Shown: positions 49,267 through 57,643 of the stretch, one piece after another
How the letters are laid out: every line of letters begins with the position of its first letter
Position numbering within the stretch: position 1 is the stretch's first letter
Assembly: GCA_051879315.1 (NCBI GenBank)
Contig: JBJELW010000048.1
Coordinates: forward strand, 1 to 64,000
DNA from: Roseburia_C sp051879315
GTDB lineage: Bacteria; Bacillota; Clostridia; Lachnospirales; Lachnospiraceae
Direction: 5' to 3'
Length of the DNA: 64,000 nucleotides
The notes under the pieces: model-generated
Told to the model about the DNA's origin: nothing
The model's database searches: none
The model's input: the letters and a program-made list of their open reading frames with translations, nothing else
Program-made: the position numbers and the translations under genes

Positions 49267-49280
49267 TAGGAAAAGTAAAG

Positions 49281-49443
49281 AGAAGATAGAGGTTGCGCGA
49301 GTCAACAGTACTTTGTCGGATGTTGCAGGAACAGAGGAAGACAGGGGAAAGGGGTGAGCGCCGAAAGAGAGGATTTCTGCAGATTCTTTCTTGGGCATAA
49401 ATTGAAAAAATTTATGACTGTCATCATACGATGGAGAGCTATC
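49281..49443 (+). promoter_or_regulatory. Lysine riboswitch (L box)
   Basis: The conserved L-box segments are present in order: GAAGATAGAGG at the 5' edge, then GGGGAAAGGGGTGAGCGCCGAA, CTTGGGCATAAATT, ACTGTCAT and finally TGGAGAGCTATC. P1 is GATAG (49285-49289) with CTATC (49439-49443). A terminator follows at 49478-49503, so lysine binding should stop transcription before dapA. It accounts for most of the 311-base gap 49235-49545. Confidence 0.9.
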
Positions 49444-49477
49444 AGAAAGTTTATGTATGACATGAACAGAGTATTAG

Positions 49478-49503
49478 CCGGCTCCATGGGAGTCGGTTTT
49501 TTT
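49478..49503 (+). terminator. Expression-platform terminator of the lysine riboswitch
   Basis: CCGGCTCC (49478-49485) with GGAGTCGG (49489-49496), one G-U and a three-base loop, then seven T. It lies 34 nt after P1, the usual place for a transcriptional off-switch. Confidence 0.85.
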
Positions 49504-49545
49504 ATATGGAAATTCTTGTTCGTGCCAAGATATGGAGGAAAGCAT

Positions 49546-50430
49546 ATGGCAATTTATACTGGTTCCGGTGTGGCCATCGTCACACCATTCAAAGACAATC
49601 TGGAAGTAAACTATGACAAGTTGGAAGAGCTGATCAATTGGCAGATTGATCAGGGTACGGACTGCATCGTGATTGCAGGCACCACCGGAGAAAGCTCCAC
49701 CCTTACCATGGAGGAGCATCACAAGGTAATTCAGGCAGCAGTGGAGTTTACAAAGCATCGTGTTCCCGTGGTGGCAGGTACCGGATCGAACTGTACCGCA
49801 ACGGCCATCCGGCTTACCAAGGAAGCCGAAGAAGCAGGCGCTGACGGAGCATTGATCGTGACCCCGTATTACAACAAGGCAACCCAGAAAGGACTTGTGG
49901 CTCACTATTCCCAGATTGCGCAGGCGACGAAACTGCCCATTATTATGTACAATGTACCTGGCAGAACCGGATGTAATCTTCAGCCGGAGACGGTGGCAGA
50001 GCTCTTTCAGAAAGAGGAAAACATCGTGGGATTAAAGGAGGCAACCGGCAACATGGCACAGGCTTCCCGCACCATGTATCTTACCGATGGTAAGATCGAC
50101 ATGTATTCCGGCGAGGATGCGTTGGTGGTTCCATTGATGTCCATCGGGGCAAAGGGTGTCATTTCTGTCTGGGCAAACATCGCACCTGCAAAGGTACACC
50201 AGATGTGTAAAAGCTTTTTGGACGGAGATCTGTCTACGGCACAGAGACTGCAGAGAGAGGCAATTCCGCTGATTGATGCACTGTTTTCCGAGGTGAATCC
50301 TATCCCGGTAAAGGCTGCCTTAAATCTCATGGGCAAGGAAGTTGGTTCCCTGCGTTCTCCTCTTTGTGAGATGGAGGAAGGAACCAGGGCAAAGCTGGCA
50401 GAAGCCATGAAAGTATACGGATTGTTATAA
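49546..50430 (+). CDS. dapA: 4-hydroxy-tetrahydrodipicolinate synthase
   Basis: Condenses pyruvate with aspartate semialdehyde, the first committed step to diaminopimelate and lysine. In 294 residues, GTTGES carries the catalytic Thr pair, Tyr135 is in YNVPGRTG and Lys164 (GLKEATGN) forms the Schiff base with pyruvate. ATG 49546 is 7 bases after GGAGG; in-frame starts further upstream lie within the riboswitch. Diaminopimelate is needed for peptidoglycan in clostridia, so the gene feeds both wall and protein synthesis. Confidence 0.97.
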   Translation: MAIYTGSGVAIVTPFKDNLEVNYDKLEELINWQIDQGTDCIVIAGTTGESSTLTMEEHHKVIQAAVEFTKHRVPVVAGTGSNCTATAIRLTKEAEEAGADGALIVTPYYNKATQKGLVAHYSQIAQATKLPIIMYNVPGRTGCNLQPETVAELFQKEENIVGLKEATGNMAQASRTMYLTDGKIDMYSGEDALVVPLMSIGAKGVISVWANIAPAKVHQMCKSFLDGDLSTAQRLQREAIPLIDALFSEVNPIPVKAALNLMGKEVGSLRSPLCEMEEGTRAKLAEAMKVYGLL

Positions 50431-50449
50431 GTTACAGTAGGAGTGGAAA

Positions 50450-51211
50450 ATGACAAAAATAATTATGTACGGATGTAATGGCAAAATGGGTCAGGTCATT
50501 ACAGATTTAATCGCCAATGACCCGGAGATTAGCATCGTAGCCGGAGTGGACATCTACGATGAGCAGAAAAACGATTATCCGGTATTTAAGAATATTGCAG
50601 ATTGTGATATTACGGCAGACGCAATCATTGATTTTTCCAATGCTAAGGCAGTGGATGCGCTGTTGGACTATTGTGAGAAGACTAAGACTCCTGTGGTACT
50701 TTGCACCACAGGATTGTCACAGGAACAGTTGGACAGAGTGCAGCAGGTCAGCCAGTCTGTGGCTGTTTTAAAATCGGCCAACATGTCTTTAGGTATCAAC
50801 ACGCTGTTAGATCTTTTACAGAAGGCAGTGAAAGTGCTGGCACCGGCAGGTTTCGACATTGAGATTGTGGAGAAACATCACAATCAGAAGCTGGATGCAC
50901 CCAGCGGAACGGCTCTGGCTTTGGCAGATGCCATGAATACAGCTATGGATCAGGCTTATGAGTACAAGTACGACAGAAGCCAGGAACGCAAGAAGCGCGA
51001 ACCCAATGAGATTGGCATTCAGGCTGTACGGGGCGGCAACATCGTGGGGGAGCATGAGGTGATTTTTGCCGGAACTGATGAGGTCATCGAGTTTAAGCAT
51101 ACGGCATACTCCAAGGGAATCTTTGGAAAAGGTGCAGTGGAAGCTGCAAAGTTTTTGGCAGGAAAACCTGCCGGAATGTACGATATGCAGGATGTGATCC
51201 GGGCGAGATAG
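50450..51211 (+). CDS. dapB: 4-hydroxy-tetrahydrodipicolinate reductase
   Basis: Reduces the DapA product with NAD(P)H. The 253 residues show the nucleotide motif GCNGKMGQ, the catalytic His and Lys region EKHHNQKLDAPSGTA, and the C-terminal substrate strand. Length is usual. It starts 19 bases after dapA under the same lysine riboswitch and ends in a terminator, so these two form the full regulated unit here. Confidence 0.97.
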   Translation: MTKIIMYGCNGKMGQVITDLIANDPEISIVAGVDIYDEQKNDYPVFKNIADCDITADAIIDFSNAKAVDALLDYCEKTKTPVVLCTTGLSQEQLDRVQQVSQSVAVLKSANMSLGINTLLDLLQKAVKVLAPAGFDIEIVEKHHNQKLDAPSGTALALADAMNTAMDQAYEYKYDRSQERKKREPNEIGIQAVRGGNIVGEHEVIFAGTDEVIEFKHTAYSKGIFGKGAVEAAKFLAGKPAGMYDMQDVIRAR

Positions 51212-51222
51212 TATGAAAAAGT

Positions 51223-51253
51223 AAAGCTGTCACAGTCATGTGGCAGCTTTTTT
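51223..51253 (+). terminator. Intrinsic terminator after dapB
   Basis: A 12-bp stem AAAGCTGTCACA/TGTGGCAGCTTT (one G-U) closes GTCA and is followed by a T run. The A-rich left flank lets it also serve the converging tmcAL gene. Confidence 0.85.
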
Positions 51254-51265
51254 ACTGGATTACAT

Positions 51266-52498
51266 TTAAAGTTGAACGGGCTGCCTGGTATATTCACTGC
51301 GGCGCTGCCGCCCACCATGCATTGCCAGAACCTGCTCGTATAGTTCCGCAGCAAAAATATCCCGTGAGAATATCTGACTGGCAGCATCGGATAAAGGTGC
51401 AGAATCCCGTGCCACCCGTGTGATCAATGGAATTTCGCAGGTCTGTTTCAGCCTGGTGAAAAGTGGTGTAGCGGATTCCCGGAATCCCAGAATTCTCACA
51501 TAGGGAACATAATCCAGCTCCTTTCCCAGTGTATAGAGATCCTGGGTCAGCCCCAGCAATATATGGATCAAGATCCGGCTGATTCTGGTGTACGTGATGT
51601 CACGGCTTTTACACAGAGAACAGAACTGATGGAAGGAAATATACTGTCCTGCCAGATTATGAATTCGGTTGGCCAGTTCTTCGCCGCAATCCCCGTATGC
51701 TGCCAGAACGGCAGCATCTTCCGTTAAAAGCTTATAGGCAAGTATCCCGGAAAAATCTTCTGTATCCATCAGCTGGTGAGATTGGTGAAGATCTGTCAAG
51801 ATCCTGTGGCATTCGGCGGGGACGCTTTCTGACAACCCCTCCGGCAGATCCTTCTCAAAAAGTGCGCTCCGGATGGCGGTGGCAGAAGAGAAATTTCCGG
51901 TTAGTTCCGTGTCGTGATAACGGCAGTGTCTGCGTGGAATCAGAAGGGGAGAAATGTCGGCTTTTCTTCGTTTCAATGCCTTGAGATATTCCACTGCCAG
52001 AATATTGTTGGGTTCAGACAGCAGTGAGGCTAATGAGTCGTCCCCCAGATACTCCGCCAGTGCCTTGCTGCGGGCGGTGGGGAAACTGACTCCATTTTTT
52101 AAGTATGTCTGCAGGGAATTCTGATAGGAAGCCGGCTCATTTGTCAGAATATCCGCCAGTTGGGTCAAAGCCGGCAGATCGTCTGACTCAGCCCCAAAGC
52201 ATAGGGTATCGATACAGCCCATCCGGTGAAAAAGACTCACAGCGGCATGGGCAAAAAGCTCCGCGGATGCGGTGGAGTAGAGCACCGGAAGCTCACACAC
52301 CAGATCGGCACCGCTTTGCAGCGCCATCTCGGTGCGGCAGTATTTGTCAGTGACAGCGGCGGCTCCCCGCTGCACAAAGTCTCCGCTCATGACGATGACG
52401 CAGTAATCGGCACCAGTCAATTCCTTCGCTCTTTTGATCTGATAGGCATGTCCGTTATGAAACGGATTATATTCGGCAATGATTCCAATGGTTTTCAT
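51266..52498 (-). CDS. tmcAL: tRNA(Met) cytidine acetate ligase
   Basis: Activates acetate with ATP and transfers it to cytidine 34 of elongator tRNA(Met), making ac4C. The 410 residues (YlbM family) begin MKTIGIIAEYNPFHNGH, whose HNGH is the nucleotidyltransferase motif, followed by VIVMSGDFVQRGAAAVTDK. The ATG at 52498 is chosen by this signature; the ribosome binding site is weak (AAGTGAGTG). It faces the acetate kinase gene head to head, a neat link because both use acetate. Confidence 0.93.
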   Translation of the reverse strand: MKTIGIIAEYNPFHNGHAYQIKRAKELTGADYCVIVMSGDFVQRGAAAVTDKYCRTEMALQSGADLVCELPVLYSTASAELFAHAAVSLFHRMGCIDTLCFGAESDDLPALTQLADILTNEPASYQNSLQTYLKNGVSFPTARSKALAEYLGDDSLASLLSEPNNILAVEYLKALKRRKADISPLLIPRRHCRYHDTELTGNFSSATAIRSALFEKDLPEGLSESVPAECHRILTDLHQSHQLMDTEDFSGILAYKLLTEDAAVLAAYGDCGEELANRIHNLAGQYISFHQFCSLCKSRDITYTRISRILIHILLGLTQDLYTLGKELDYVPYVRILGFRESATPLFTRLKQTCEIPLITRVARDSAPLSDAASQIFSRDIFAAELYEQVLAMHGGRQRRSEYTRQPVQL

Positions 52499-52531
52499 AA
52501 TTACACTCACTTGTTGTTTCTCAGGTTTCTG

Positions 52532-52552
52532 ACAGCCATCCGTGATGGCTGT
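52532..52552. repeat. Perfect inverted repeat in the tmcAL-ackA gap
   Basis: ACAGCCATC-CGT-GATGGCTGT gives 9-bp arms with a three-base loop and no T run. It lies 34 bases upstream of the tmcAL start, so it could be an operator or a leader hairpin. Confidence 0.5.
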
Positions 52553-52630
52553 TCGCTCCTGTCTATCATAACATGGCAAAAATCTCTTTTCAATATTCGC
52601 AAAAAACCCGAAAACTTTACATGACCACCC

Positions 52631-52659
52631 TTGAAACCGCAGAAAAATGAGCGTATACT
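52631..52659 (+). promoter_or_regulatory. ackA promoter
   Basis: TTGAAA (52631-52636), 17-base spacer, TATACT (52654-52659), giving a leader of about 95 nt. Confidence 0.75.
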
Positions 52660-52759
52660 AAAGTCAACTGTGCTGCTATAGTTAATGGCCGCGCCACACA
52701 GGCAGCGGTATGTTGCTACGACAGCGGAATTAAGAAAGGTAGAATTGAGGAGAAAAAAG

Positions 52760-53947
52760 ATGAACGTATTAGTAATTAACTGCGGAAGCTCTTCCTTAAA
52801 GTATCAGTTGATCAATTCCGATACGGAGGCAGTGTTAGCAAAAGGATTGTGTGAGAGAATTGGCATTGACGGCAGACTGGTATACCAGCTGGCCGGTGGG
52901 GAGAAGGAGATTACCCAGTCACCCATGCCTACCCATAAAGAGGCTATTCAGATGGTGCTGGATGCACTGGTAAACGAGAAGACCGGTGCGGTGAAGAGTC
53001 TGTCTGAGATTGATGCAGTGGGTCACAGAGTGGTCCACGGTGGAGAGAAGTTTTCCGGCTCAGTAGTGCTGACTCCTGAGGTTTTAGCTCAGATCGAGGA
53101 TTGCAATGAGCTTGCTCCCTTACATAATCCCGCAAACCTCATTGGTATCCATGCATGTCAGGAACTGATGCCGGGCGTACCCATGGTAGGCGTGTTTGAC
53201 ACCGCATTCCATCAGACCATGCCGAAGAAAGCATATTTATATGGACTTCCTTATGAGTATTATGAGAAATACAAGGTGAGACGTTATGGTTTCCACGGTA
53301 CCAGCCACAGTTTTGTATCTAAGCGGACCATTGAATTTTTGGGTCTGGATCAGAACAATTCAAAGGTTATCGTGGCACATCTGGGAAATGGAGCATCCAT
53401 CAGCGCTGTGCTGAATGGACAGTGTGTGGACACATCCATGGGTCTGACACCGCTGGAGGGCCTGGTGATGGGTACCCGTTCCGGAGATATCGATCCGGCC
53501 ATCATGGAGTATATTGCAAAGAAAGAAAAACTGGATATTGAGGGCGTCATGAACGTTTTGAATAAGAAATCAGGTGTGGAGGGTCTTTCCGGTGTATCCA
53601 GTGACTTCCGTGATTTGGAGGACGCATACAATAAGGGAAATCAGAGAGCAATTGATGCCTGTGAGGTATTTGCGTACCGCGTGGCAAAATACATTGGCAG
53701 CTATGTGGCAGCCATGAATGGTGTGGCTGCCATCGCATTTACCGCCGGAATTGGTGAGAACACATCTTTTATTCGTGAAAAGATTGTTGCATACTTAGGA
53801 TATTTAGGGGTTACACTGGATAAGGAAGCCAATAAGGTCCGTGGCGAGGAAAAGATTATTTCCACACCGGATTCCAAGGTAAAGGTATGTGTCATCCCTA
53901 CCAACGAGGAGCTGGCCATCGCCAGGGAAACCGTTGCATTGATTTAG
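52760..53947 (+). CDS. ackA: Acetate kinase
   Basis: Makes ATP from acetyl phosphate in fermentation. The 395 residues have NCGSSSLKYQL, HRVVHGGEKF, FDTAFHQTMP, RRYGFHGTSHSFVS, HLGNGASISA and FTAGIGENTSFIRE, all family hallmarks (ASKHA fold). ATG 52760 has GAGGAG upstream; an earlier in-frame ATG at 52685 lacks a site. The usual partner pta is not adjacent in this window; it may lie elsewhere. Confidence 0.97.
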   Translation: MNVLVINCGSSSLKYQLINSDTEAVLAKGLCERIGIDGRLVYQLAGGEKEITQSPMPTHKEAIQMVLDALVNEKTGAVKSLSEIDAVGHRVVHGGEKFSGSVVLTPEVLAQIEDCNELAPLHNPANLIGIHACQELMPGVPMVGVFDTAFHQTMPKKAYLYGLPYEYYEKYKVRRYGFHGTSHSFVSKRTIEFLGLDQNNSKVIVAHLGNGASISAVLNGQCVDTSMGLTPLEGLVMGTRSGDIDPAIMEYIAKKEKLDIEGVMNVLNKKSGVEGLSGVSSDFRDLEDAYNKGNQRAIDACEVFAYRVAKYIGSYVAAMNGVAAIAFTAGIGENTSFIREKIVAYLGYLGVTLDKEANKVRGEEKIISTPDSKVKVCVIPTNEELAIARETVALI

Positions 53948-53991
53948 AACCAACATGTTGAGGCAGGACCAGAATTTTGTGAAATATCTTG

Positions 53992-54020
53992 TTGACAAAT
54001 AGGGACTGGCTATGTATAAT
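53992..54020 (+). promoter_or_regulatory. Near-consensus promoter of yceD-rpmF
   Basis: Perfect TTGACA (53992-53997), 17-base spacer and perfect TATAAT (54015-54020), the best sigma-A promoter in the window. The transcript leader would be only about 20 nt. Confidence 0.9.
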
Positions 54021-54046
54021 TGTTTAGGTGTGAAAAGGAGACGAAC

Positions 54047-54574
54047 GTGATTTTAGATTTAACCGATGTGGGTTCCTGCGAAAATAAAGAGATAACCAAA
54101 GAAGTAGCAATCGAATTAACATCCTTTGATTTTAAGTTGGGTACGTATTCTTTTCTGGAGAAAAAGCCATTCGAGTTACATGTTGTCAATCGGGAGAATA
54201 AGCAGCTGCTTATCACCGGAGAGACGGATGTGGTCATTGCAATACCATGTGATCGCTGTCTGGAAGATGTTCCGACAGAAATTCATCTGGCATTCGATAA
54301 GGAGATTCCTCTTGAGAACGGAGAGATTTCCCAGGATGCGGAAGAAGATGACGCAGAGTACATGATAGGGTTTAATCTGGATGTTGATAGACTTGTCTAT
54401 AATGAAATCTTGGTTAACTGGCCGATGAAGGTTCTGTGCAAAGAGGATTGCAGGGGGATTTGTAAAAAGTGTGGTACGAATCTGAATCAGCATGATTGTG
54501 ATTGCACGAAATCTGAGCTGGATCCAAGAATGGCAGCTATTCAAGACATATTTAACAAGTTTAAGGAGGTGTGA
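54047..54574 (+). CDS. yceD: YceD/DUF177-family protein
   Basis: A 175-residue protein with two paired-cysteine sites: CDRCLEDV and CKEDCRGICKKCG...HDCDC, probably binding zinc. The family is almost always next to rpmF, as here (4 bases apart), and is thought to act in large-subunit or 23S rRNA processing. The start is GTG 54047 with AAGGAG six bases upstream; an in-frame TTG at 54020 overlaps the -10 box. Confidence 0.9.
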   Translation: MILDLTDVGSCENKEITKEVAIELTSFDFKLGTYSFLEKKPFELHVVNRENKQLLITGETDVVIAIPCDRCLEDVPTEIHLAFDKEIPLENGEISQDAEEDDAEYMIGFNLDVDRLVYNEILVNWPMKVLCKEDCRGICKKCGTNLNQHDCDCTKSELDPRMAAIQDIFNKFKEV

Positions 54575-54578
54575 CCAG

Positions 54579-54758
54579 ATGTCAATTTGTCCGAAGAACA
54601 AATCTTCCAAGGGAAGACGTGATAAAAGAAGAGCAAACTGGAAAATGACTGCTCCAAGTTTAGTAAAGTGCAGCAAGTGTGGCGCATTGATGATGCCTCA
54701 CAGAGTGTGCAAGAACTGTGGCTCTTACAATAAAAAAGAGATCATTCCGCAGGATTAA
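54579..54758 (+). CDS. rpmF: 50S ribosomal protein L32
   Basis: A 59-residue zinc-ribbon ribosomal protein (C+ type): Cys pairs in CSKCG and CKNCG, with the basic KNKSSKGRRDKRRANWKM head. Its AAGGAGG is inside the last codons of yceD and the start is 4 bases after that stop. NrdR rather than Zur context is seen in the window, so zinc regulation is not indicated. Confidence 0.97.
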   Translation: MSICPKNKSSKGRRDKRRANWKMTAPSLVKCSKCGALMMPHRVCKNCGSYNKKEIIPQD

Positions 54759-54771
54759 TTCATGCGGTGCG

Positions 54772-54802
54772 AAAGGGGTGTTTGCAAGAACACCTCTTTT
54801 TT
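54772..54802 (+). terminator. Intrinsic terminator after rpmF
   Basis: An 11-bp stem (54772-54782 with 54789-54799, one G-U) with a TGCAAG loop ends in six T. Confidence 0.8.
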
Positions 54803-54844
54803 CGCATTATGGAGATTTTTTAGGAATCCTTCATAATGCGAAAA
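54799..54844. repeat. 13-bp inverted repeat overlapping the rpmF terminator tail
   Basis: TTTTCGCATTATG (54799-54811) is perfectly complementary to CATAATGCGAAAA (54832-54844). Its left arm uses the T tract of the terminator, so the two structures compete. It lies 40 bases before the YesL-like gene. Confidence 0.6.
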
Positions 54845-54883
54845 TGCTTCGCAACAGATGATAGAAAGGTAGACTAGAGCAGT

Positions 54884-55528
54884 ATGAATTGGAGTTTTGA
54901 TAATAAATTTTTTACATCTCTGAACAAACTGGTGGACATGTTTTTGCTGACACTGTTGTGGGCCATATCCAGCATTCCCGTTTTTACCATTGGTGCCTCC
55001 AGTACAGCCATGTACTATACGGTAAATAAAGTGCTGAAACGGGAGACCGGATATCTCTGGAAGGAATTCTGGGGAGCATTTAAGCGGAATTTTAAACAGG
55101 CTACGGTGATCTGGTTATTGTTTTTGGCACTGGCATTGTGGATGGTGGCGGACTTTTTTATTTTGCGCCAATTTGCCCTTGAGGGATATGAATGGGGAAA
55201 ACTCTATGGCGTGTTTTTTGTTCTCCTGATTTTGGAAGTGATCGTCTGGATGTATGTGTATCCCAATATTGCGCGATTTGAAAATACCAGTCGCCAGATT
55301 GTAAAGAATGCTGCATTGATGGCGGTGATCCATTTGCCCCAGACACTGATTATGGTGGTGGCTCTGGTGGCACTGGCCCTTTTGGTGTATGCATGGCCGG
55401 TGACGATCCTGATTGTTCCCACCATTTACGTGGGGATCAAGAATCTGCTGCTGGAGAAGATTTTCCGCAGATATATGTCCAGTGAGGATCTGGCGCGGGA
55501 AGAGGAAAAGGACCGGGAGGTCCGCTAG
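54884..55528 (+). CDS. YesL-like DUF624 membrane protein
   Basis: A 214-residue protein with about five membrane helices (residues 15-40, 73-95, 107-127, 143-165 and 168-188) and a charged C-terminus. The opening NKLVDMFLLTLLWAISSIPVFTIGASSTAMYYT is the DUF624/YesL signature. The family often sits with sugar ABC transporters, but none is here; the role is unknown. AGAAAGG precedes ATG 54884. It might be read through from rpmF or use an unseen promoter. Confidence 0.85.
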   Translation: MNWSFDNKFFTSLNKLVDMFLLTLLWAISSIPVFTIGASSTAMYYTVNKVLKRETGYLWKEFWGAFKRNFKQATVIWLLFLALALWMVADFFILRQFALEGYEWGKLYGVFFVLLILEVIVWMYVYPNIARFENTSRQIVKNAALMAVIHLPQTLIMVVALVALALLVYAWPVTILIVPTIYVGIKNLLLEKIFRRYMSSEDLAREEEKDREVR

Positions 55529-55536
55529 ATTGGTAG

Positions 55537-55565
55537 TTGATTTATAAGGAAAGTTATAGTATATT
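55537..55565 (+). promoter_or_regulatory. plsX promoter
   Basis: TTGATT (55537-55542), 17-base spacer, TATATT (55560-55565); AGAGGAGG follows at 55576, leaving a very short leader. Confidence 0.65.
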
Positions 55566-55591
55566 TTATAAGGTTAGAGGAGGTAATACAT

Positions 55592-56617
55592 ATGGAGGGT
55601 GTCGTTCGTGTGGCAGTAGATGCCATGGGAGGAGATAATGCTCCGGGAGAGATTATCAAGGGAGCCATTGACGCAATTACAGAACACAGTGAGATTGAAA
55701 TCATACTGGTGGGCCAGCAGGATGTCATAGAGGACGAGCTGGCGAAGTATACTTACAATGAGAATCAGATTACTATTAAAAATGCACAGGAAGTCATTGA
55801 GATGGCAGAACATCCGGTGATGGCCATTCGCCGCAAAAAGGATTCTTCCATCGTAGTGGGAATGAACCTTGTCAAAAATAAAGAGGCGGATGCCTTTGTT
55901 TCTGCCGGAAGTTCCGGTGCTATTCTGGTGGGCGGACAGCTCATTATTGGCCGGATCAAGGGAATTGCACGGGCACCTTTGGCACCGTTGATTCCTACGG
56001 AAAATGGTGTATCCCTTCTGATTGACTGTGGAGCTAATGTGGATGCCAGACCGGCACATCTGGTACAGTTTGCCAAGATGGGATCCATCTACATGGAAAA
56101 TGTGGTCGGCATCAAAAATCCACGGGTTGCCATTGTAAATATCGGAACGGAGGAGGAAAAGGGAAATGCCCTGGTGAAGGAGACTTATCCCCGGCTCAAG
56201 GAGTGTACGGATATCAATTTCATCGGAAGCATCGAGGCCAGGGAGATTCCTCACGGCGGAGCCGATGTCATTGTGTGCGAGGCTTTCGTGGGCAATGTAA
56301 TCCTAAAGCTCTATGAGGGTGTGGGAGCTACTTTGATAGGGGCTGTCAAACAGGGGCTGATGAGTACCACCAGAAGTAAGATCGGTGCGGCTCTTGCCAT
56401 GCCGGCATTGAAAAAGACCATGAAAAAATTTGATGCCACTGACCACGGTGGAGCACCGCTTTTAGGTCTGAATGGATTGGTAGTGAAAACCCACGGAAAT
56501 TCCAAAGCTCTGGAGGTGAAAAACTCCATCATTCAGTGCGTGACATTTAAGCAGCAGGCAATTAATGATAAAATCGCAGAGCATATCAAAGAGACAGAGA
56601 TTGAGACGGAAGAATAG
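55592..56617 (+). CDS. plsX: Phosphate acyltransferase PlsX
   Basis: Makes acyl phosphate from acyl-ACP for phosphatidic acid synthesis with PlsY. The 341 residues begin VRVAVDAMGGDNAPGEI, the family signature, with SAGSSGAILVGG, DCGANVDARP and VCEAFVGNVILK. It is the first gene of plsX-acpP-rnc-smc-ftsY, so membrane lipid genes sit beside RNA processing and chromosome genes as in other Firmicutes. No fapR gene is present in the window. Confidence 0.96.
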   Translation: MEGVVRVAVDAMGGDNAPGEIIKGAIDAITEHSEIEIILVGQQDVIEDELAKYTYNENQITIKNAQEVIEMAEHPVMAIRRKKDSSIVVGMNLVKNKEADAFVSAGSSGAILVGGQLIIGRIKGIARAPLAPLIPTENGVSLLIDCGANVDARPAHLVQFAKMGSIYMENVVGIKNPRVAIVNIGTEEEKGNALVKETYPRLKECTDINFIGSIEAREIPHGGADVIVCEAFVGNVILKLYEGVGATLIGAVKQGLMSTTRSKIGAALAMPALKKTMKKFDATDHGGAPLLGLNGLVVKTHGNSKALEVKNSIIQCVTFKQQAINDKIAEHIKETEIETEE

Positions 56618-56628
56618 TGAGGGATTGT

Positions 56629-56859
56629 ATGGAATTTGAAAAATTAAAAAAAGTAATTGCAGAAGTATTAAATGTGGATGAGGCAGAGATTACCATGGAG
56701 ACAACATTTGTGGATGATCTGGGTGCAGATTCCCTTGACATTTTTCAGATTATTATGGGAATAGAGGACGAATTCGAGATTAAAATCGAAAATGAAGCAG
56801 CAGAGAAGATTGCAACTGTGGGGGACGCGGTTGAGCAGATCAAGAATGCTTTAAATTAA
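56629..56859 (+). CDS. acpP: Acyl carrier protein
   Basis: Carries growing fatty acids on a phosphopantetheine arm. In 76 residues the attachment Ser35 sits in DDLGADSLD, and the helix II recognition segment DIFQIIMGIEDEF follows. ATG 56629 is chosen with GAGGG five bases upstream; an in-frame GTG at 56617 overlaps the plsX stop. The protein is strongly acidic, as expected. Confidence 0.95.
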   Translation: MEFEKLKKVIAEVLNVDEAEITMETTFVDDLGADSLDIFQIIMGIEDEFEIKIENEAAEKIATVGDAVEQIKNALN

Positions 56860-56879
56860 GTCTGATCAGAGAAAAGAGG

Positions 56880-56916
56880 TGCCGCCCGAACAAAAGCTGT
56901 TTTGGCGGCATTTTTT
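56880..56916 (+). terminator. Intrinsic terminator between acpP and rnc
   Basis: TGCCGCC (56880-56886) with GGCGGCA (56904-56910), inner AACA/TGTT, then six T. It should make acpP transcripts more abundant than those of rnc-smc-ftsY through partial read-through. Confidence 0.8.
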
Positions 56917-56935
56917 ACATTAGAAAGGAGTATCT

Positions 56936-57625
56936 ATGAGTAAATTGGACGAGTTTGAGAAGGAGATTGGCTATCACTTTTCCAATCAGGGATTGTTGCG
57001 GCAGGCACTGACCCACAGCTCATACGCCCATGAGCATCATATGAAGCCGTTGTCGGATAATGAACGGCTGGAATATCTTGGGGATGCGGTGCTGGAGCTG
57101 GTGTCCAGCGAGTTTTTATATGAGACCTATCCCAATTACCCGGAAGGGAATCTGACCAAGACCCGTGCCAGTCTTGTGTGTGAACCCACCCTGGCTTTCT
57201 GTACGGAAGAGATTCATTTGGGGGATTATCTGTATCTGGGCAAAGGGGAAGATATGGGTGGAGGAAGAAAACGGAAATCCATTCTATCTGATGCTTTGGA
57301 GGCAGTGATTGGTGCAATCTATTTGGATGGTGGTTTTGCTAGTGCAAAAGAGTTTGTGTTAAAATTTATCTTAACGGATATTGAACACAAGCAGCTCTTT
57401 TATGATAGCAAGACTATCTTGCAGGAGTTGGTGCAGGGCAGTGGAAACGAGGAACTCCGTTATCGTCTGGTGCGGGAGGAAGGCCCGGATCACGATAAGT
57501 GTTTTGTTACGGAGGCGCTCATTGGAGACCGTGTCATCGGTGAGGGAAAAGGACATACCAAAAAGGCTGCGGAGCAGGAGGCTGCTTATCACGCGTTGTT
57601 GGAATTGAAAAAACAGGACAAGTAG
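56936..57625 (+). CDS. rnc: Ribonuclease III
   Basis: Cleaves double-stranded RNA, including rRNA precursors. In 229 residues the signature NERLEYLGDAVLE has Glu43 and Asp50, and the second metal site is in SDALEAVIGAIYLD. A double-stranded-RNA-binding domain occupies about 157-226 (KTILQELVQ...KAAEQEAAYHALLEL). Length is typical. GAAAGGAG precedes ATG 56936. Confidence 0.97.
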   Translation: MSKLDEFEKEIGYHFSNQGLLRQALTHSSYAHEHHMKPLSDNERLEYLGDAVLELVSSEFLYETYPNYPEGNLTKTRASLVCEPTLAFCTEEIHLGDYLYLGKGEDMGGGRKRKSILSDALEAVIGAIYLDGGFASAKEFVLKFILTDIEHKQLFYDSKTILQELVQGSGNEELRYRLVREEGPDHDKCFVTEALIGDRVIGEGKGHTKKAAEQEAAYHALLELKKQDK

Positions 57626-57643
57626 TCGAAAGGATAGGAATAT

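Noticed and set aside
53951..53960. CAACATGTTG palindrome after ackA
   Set aside because: Ten bases only, no loop and no T run; neither a terminator nor a convincing operator.
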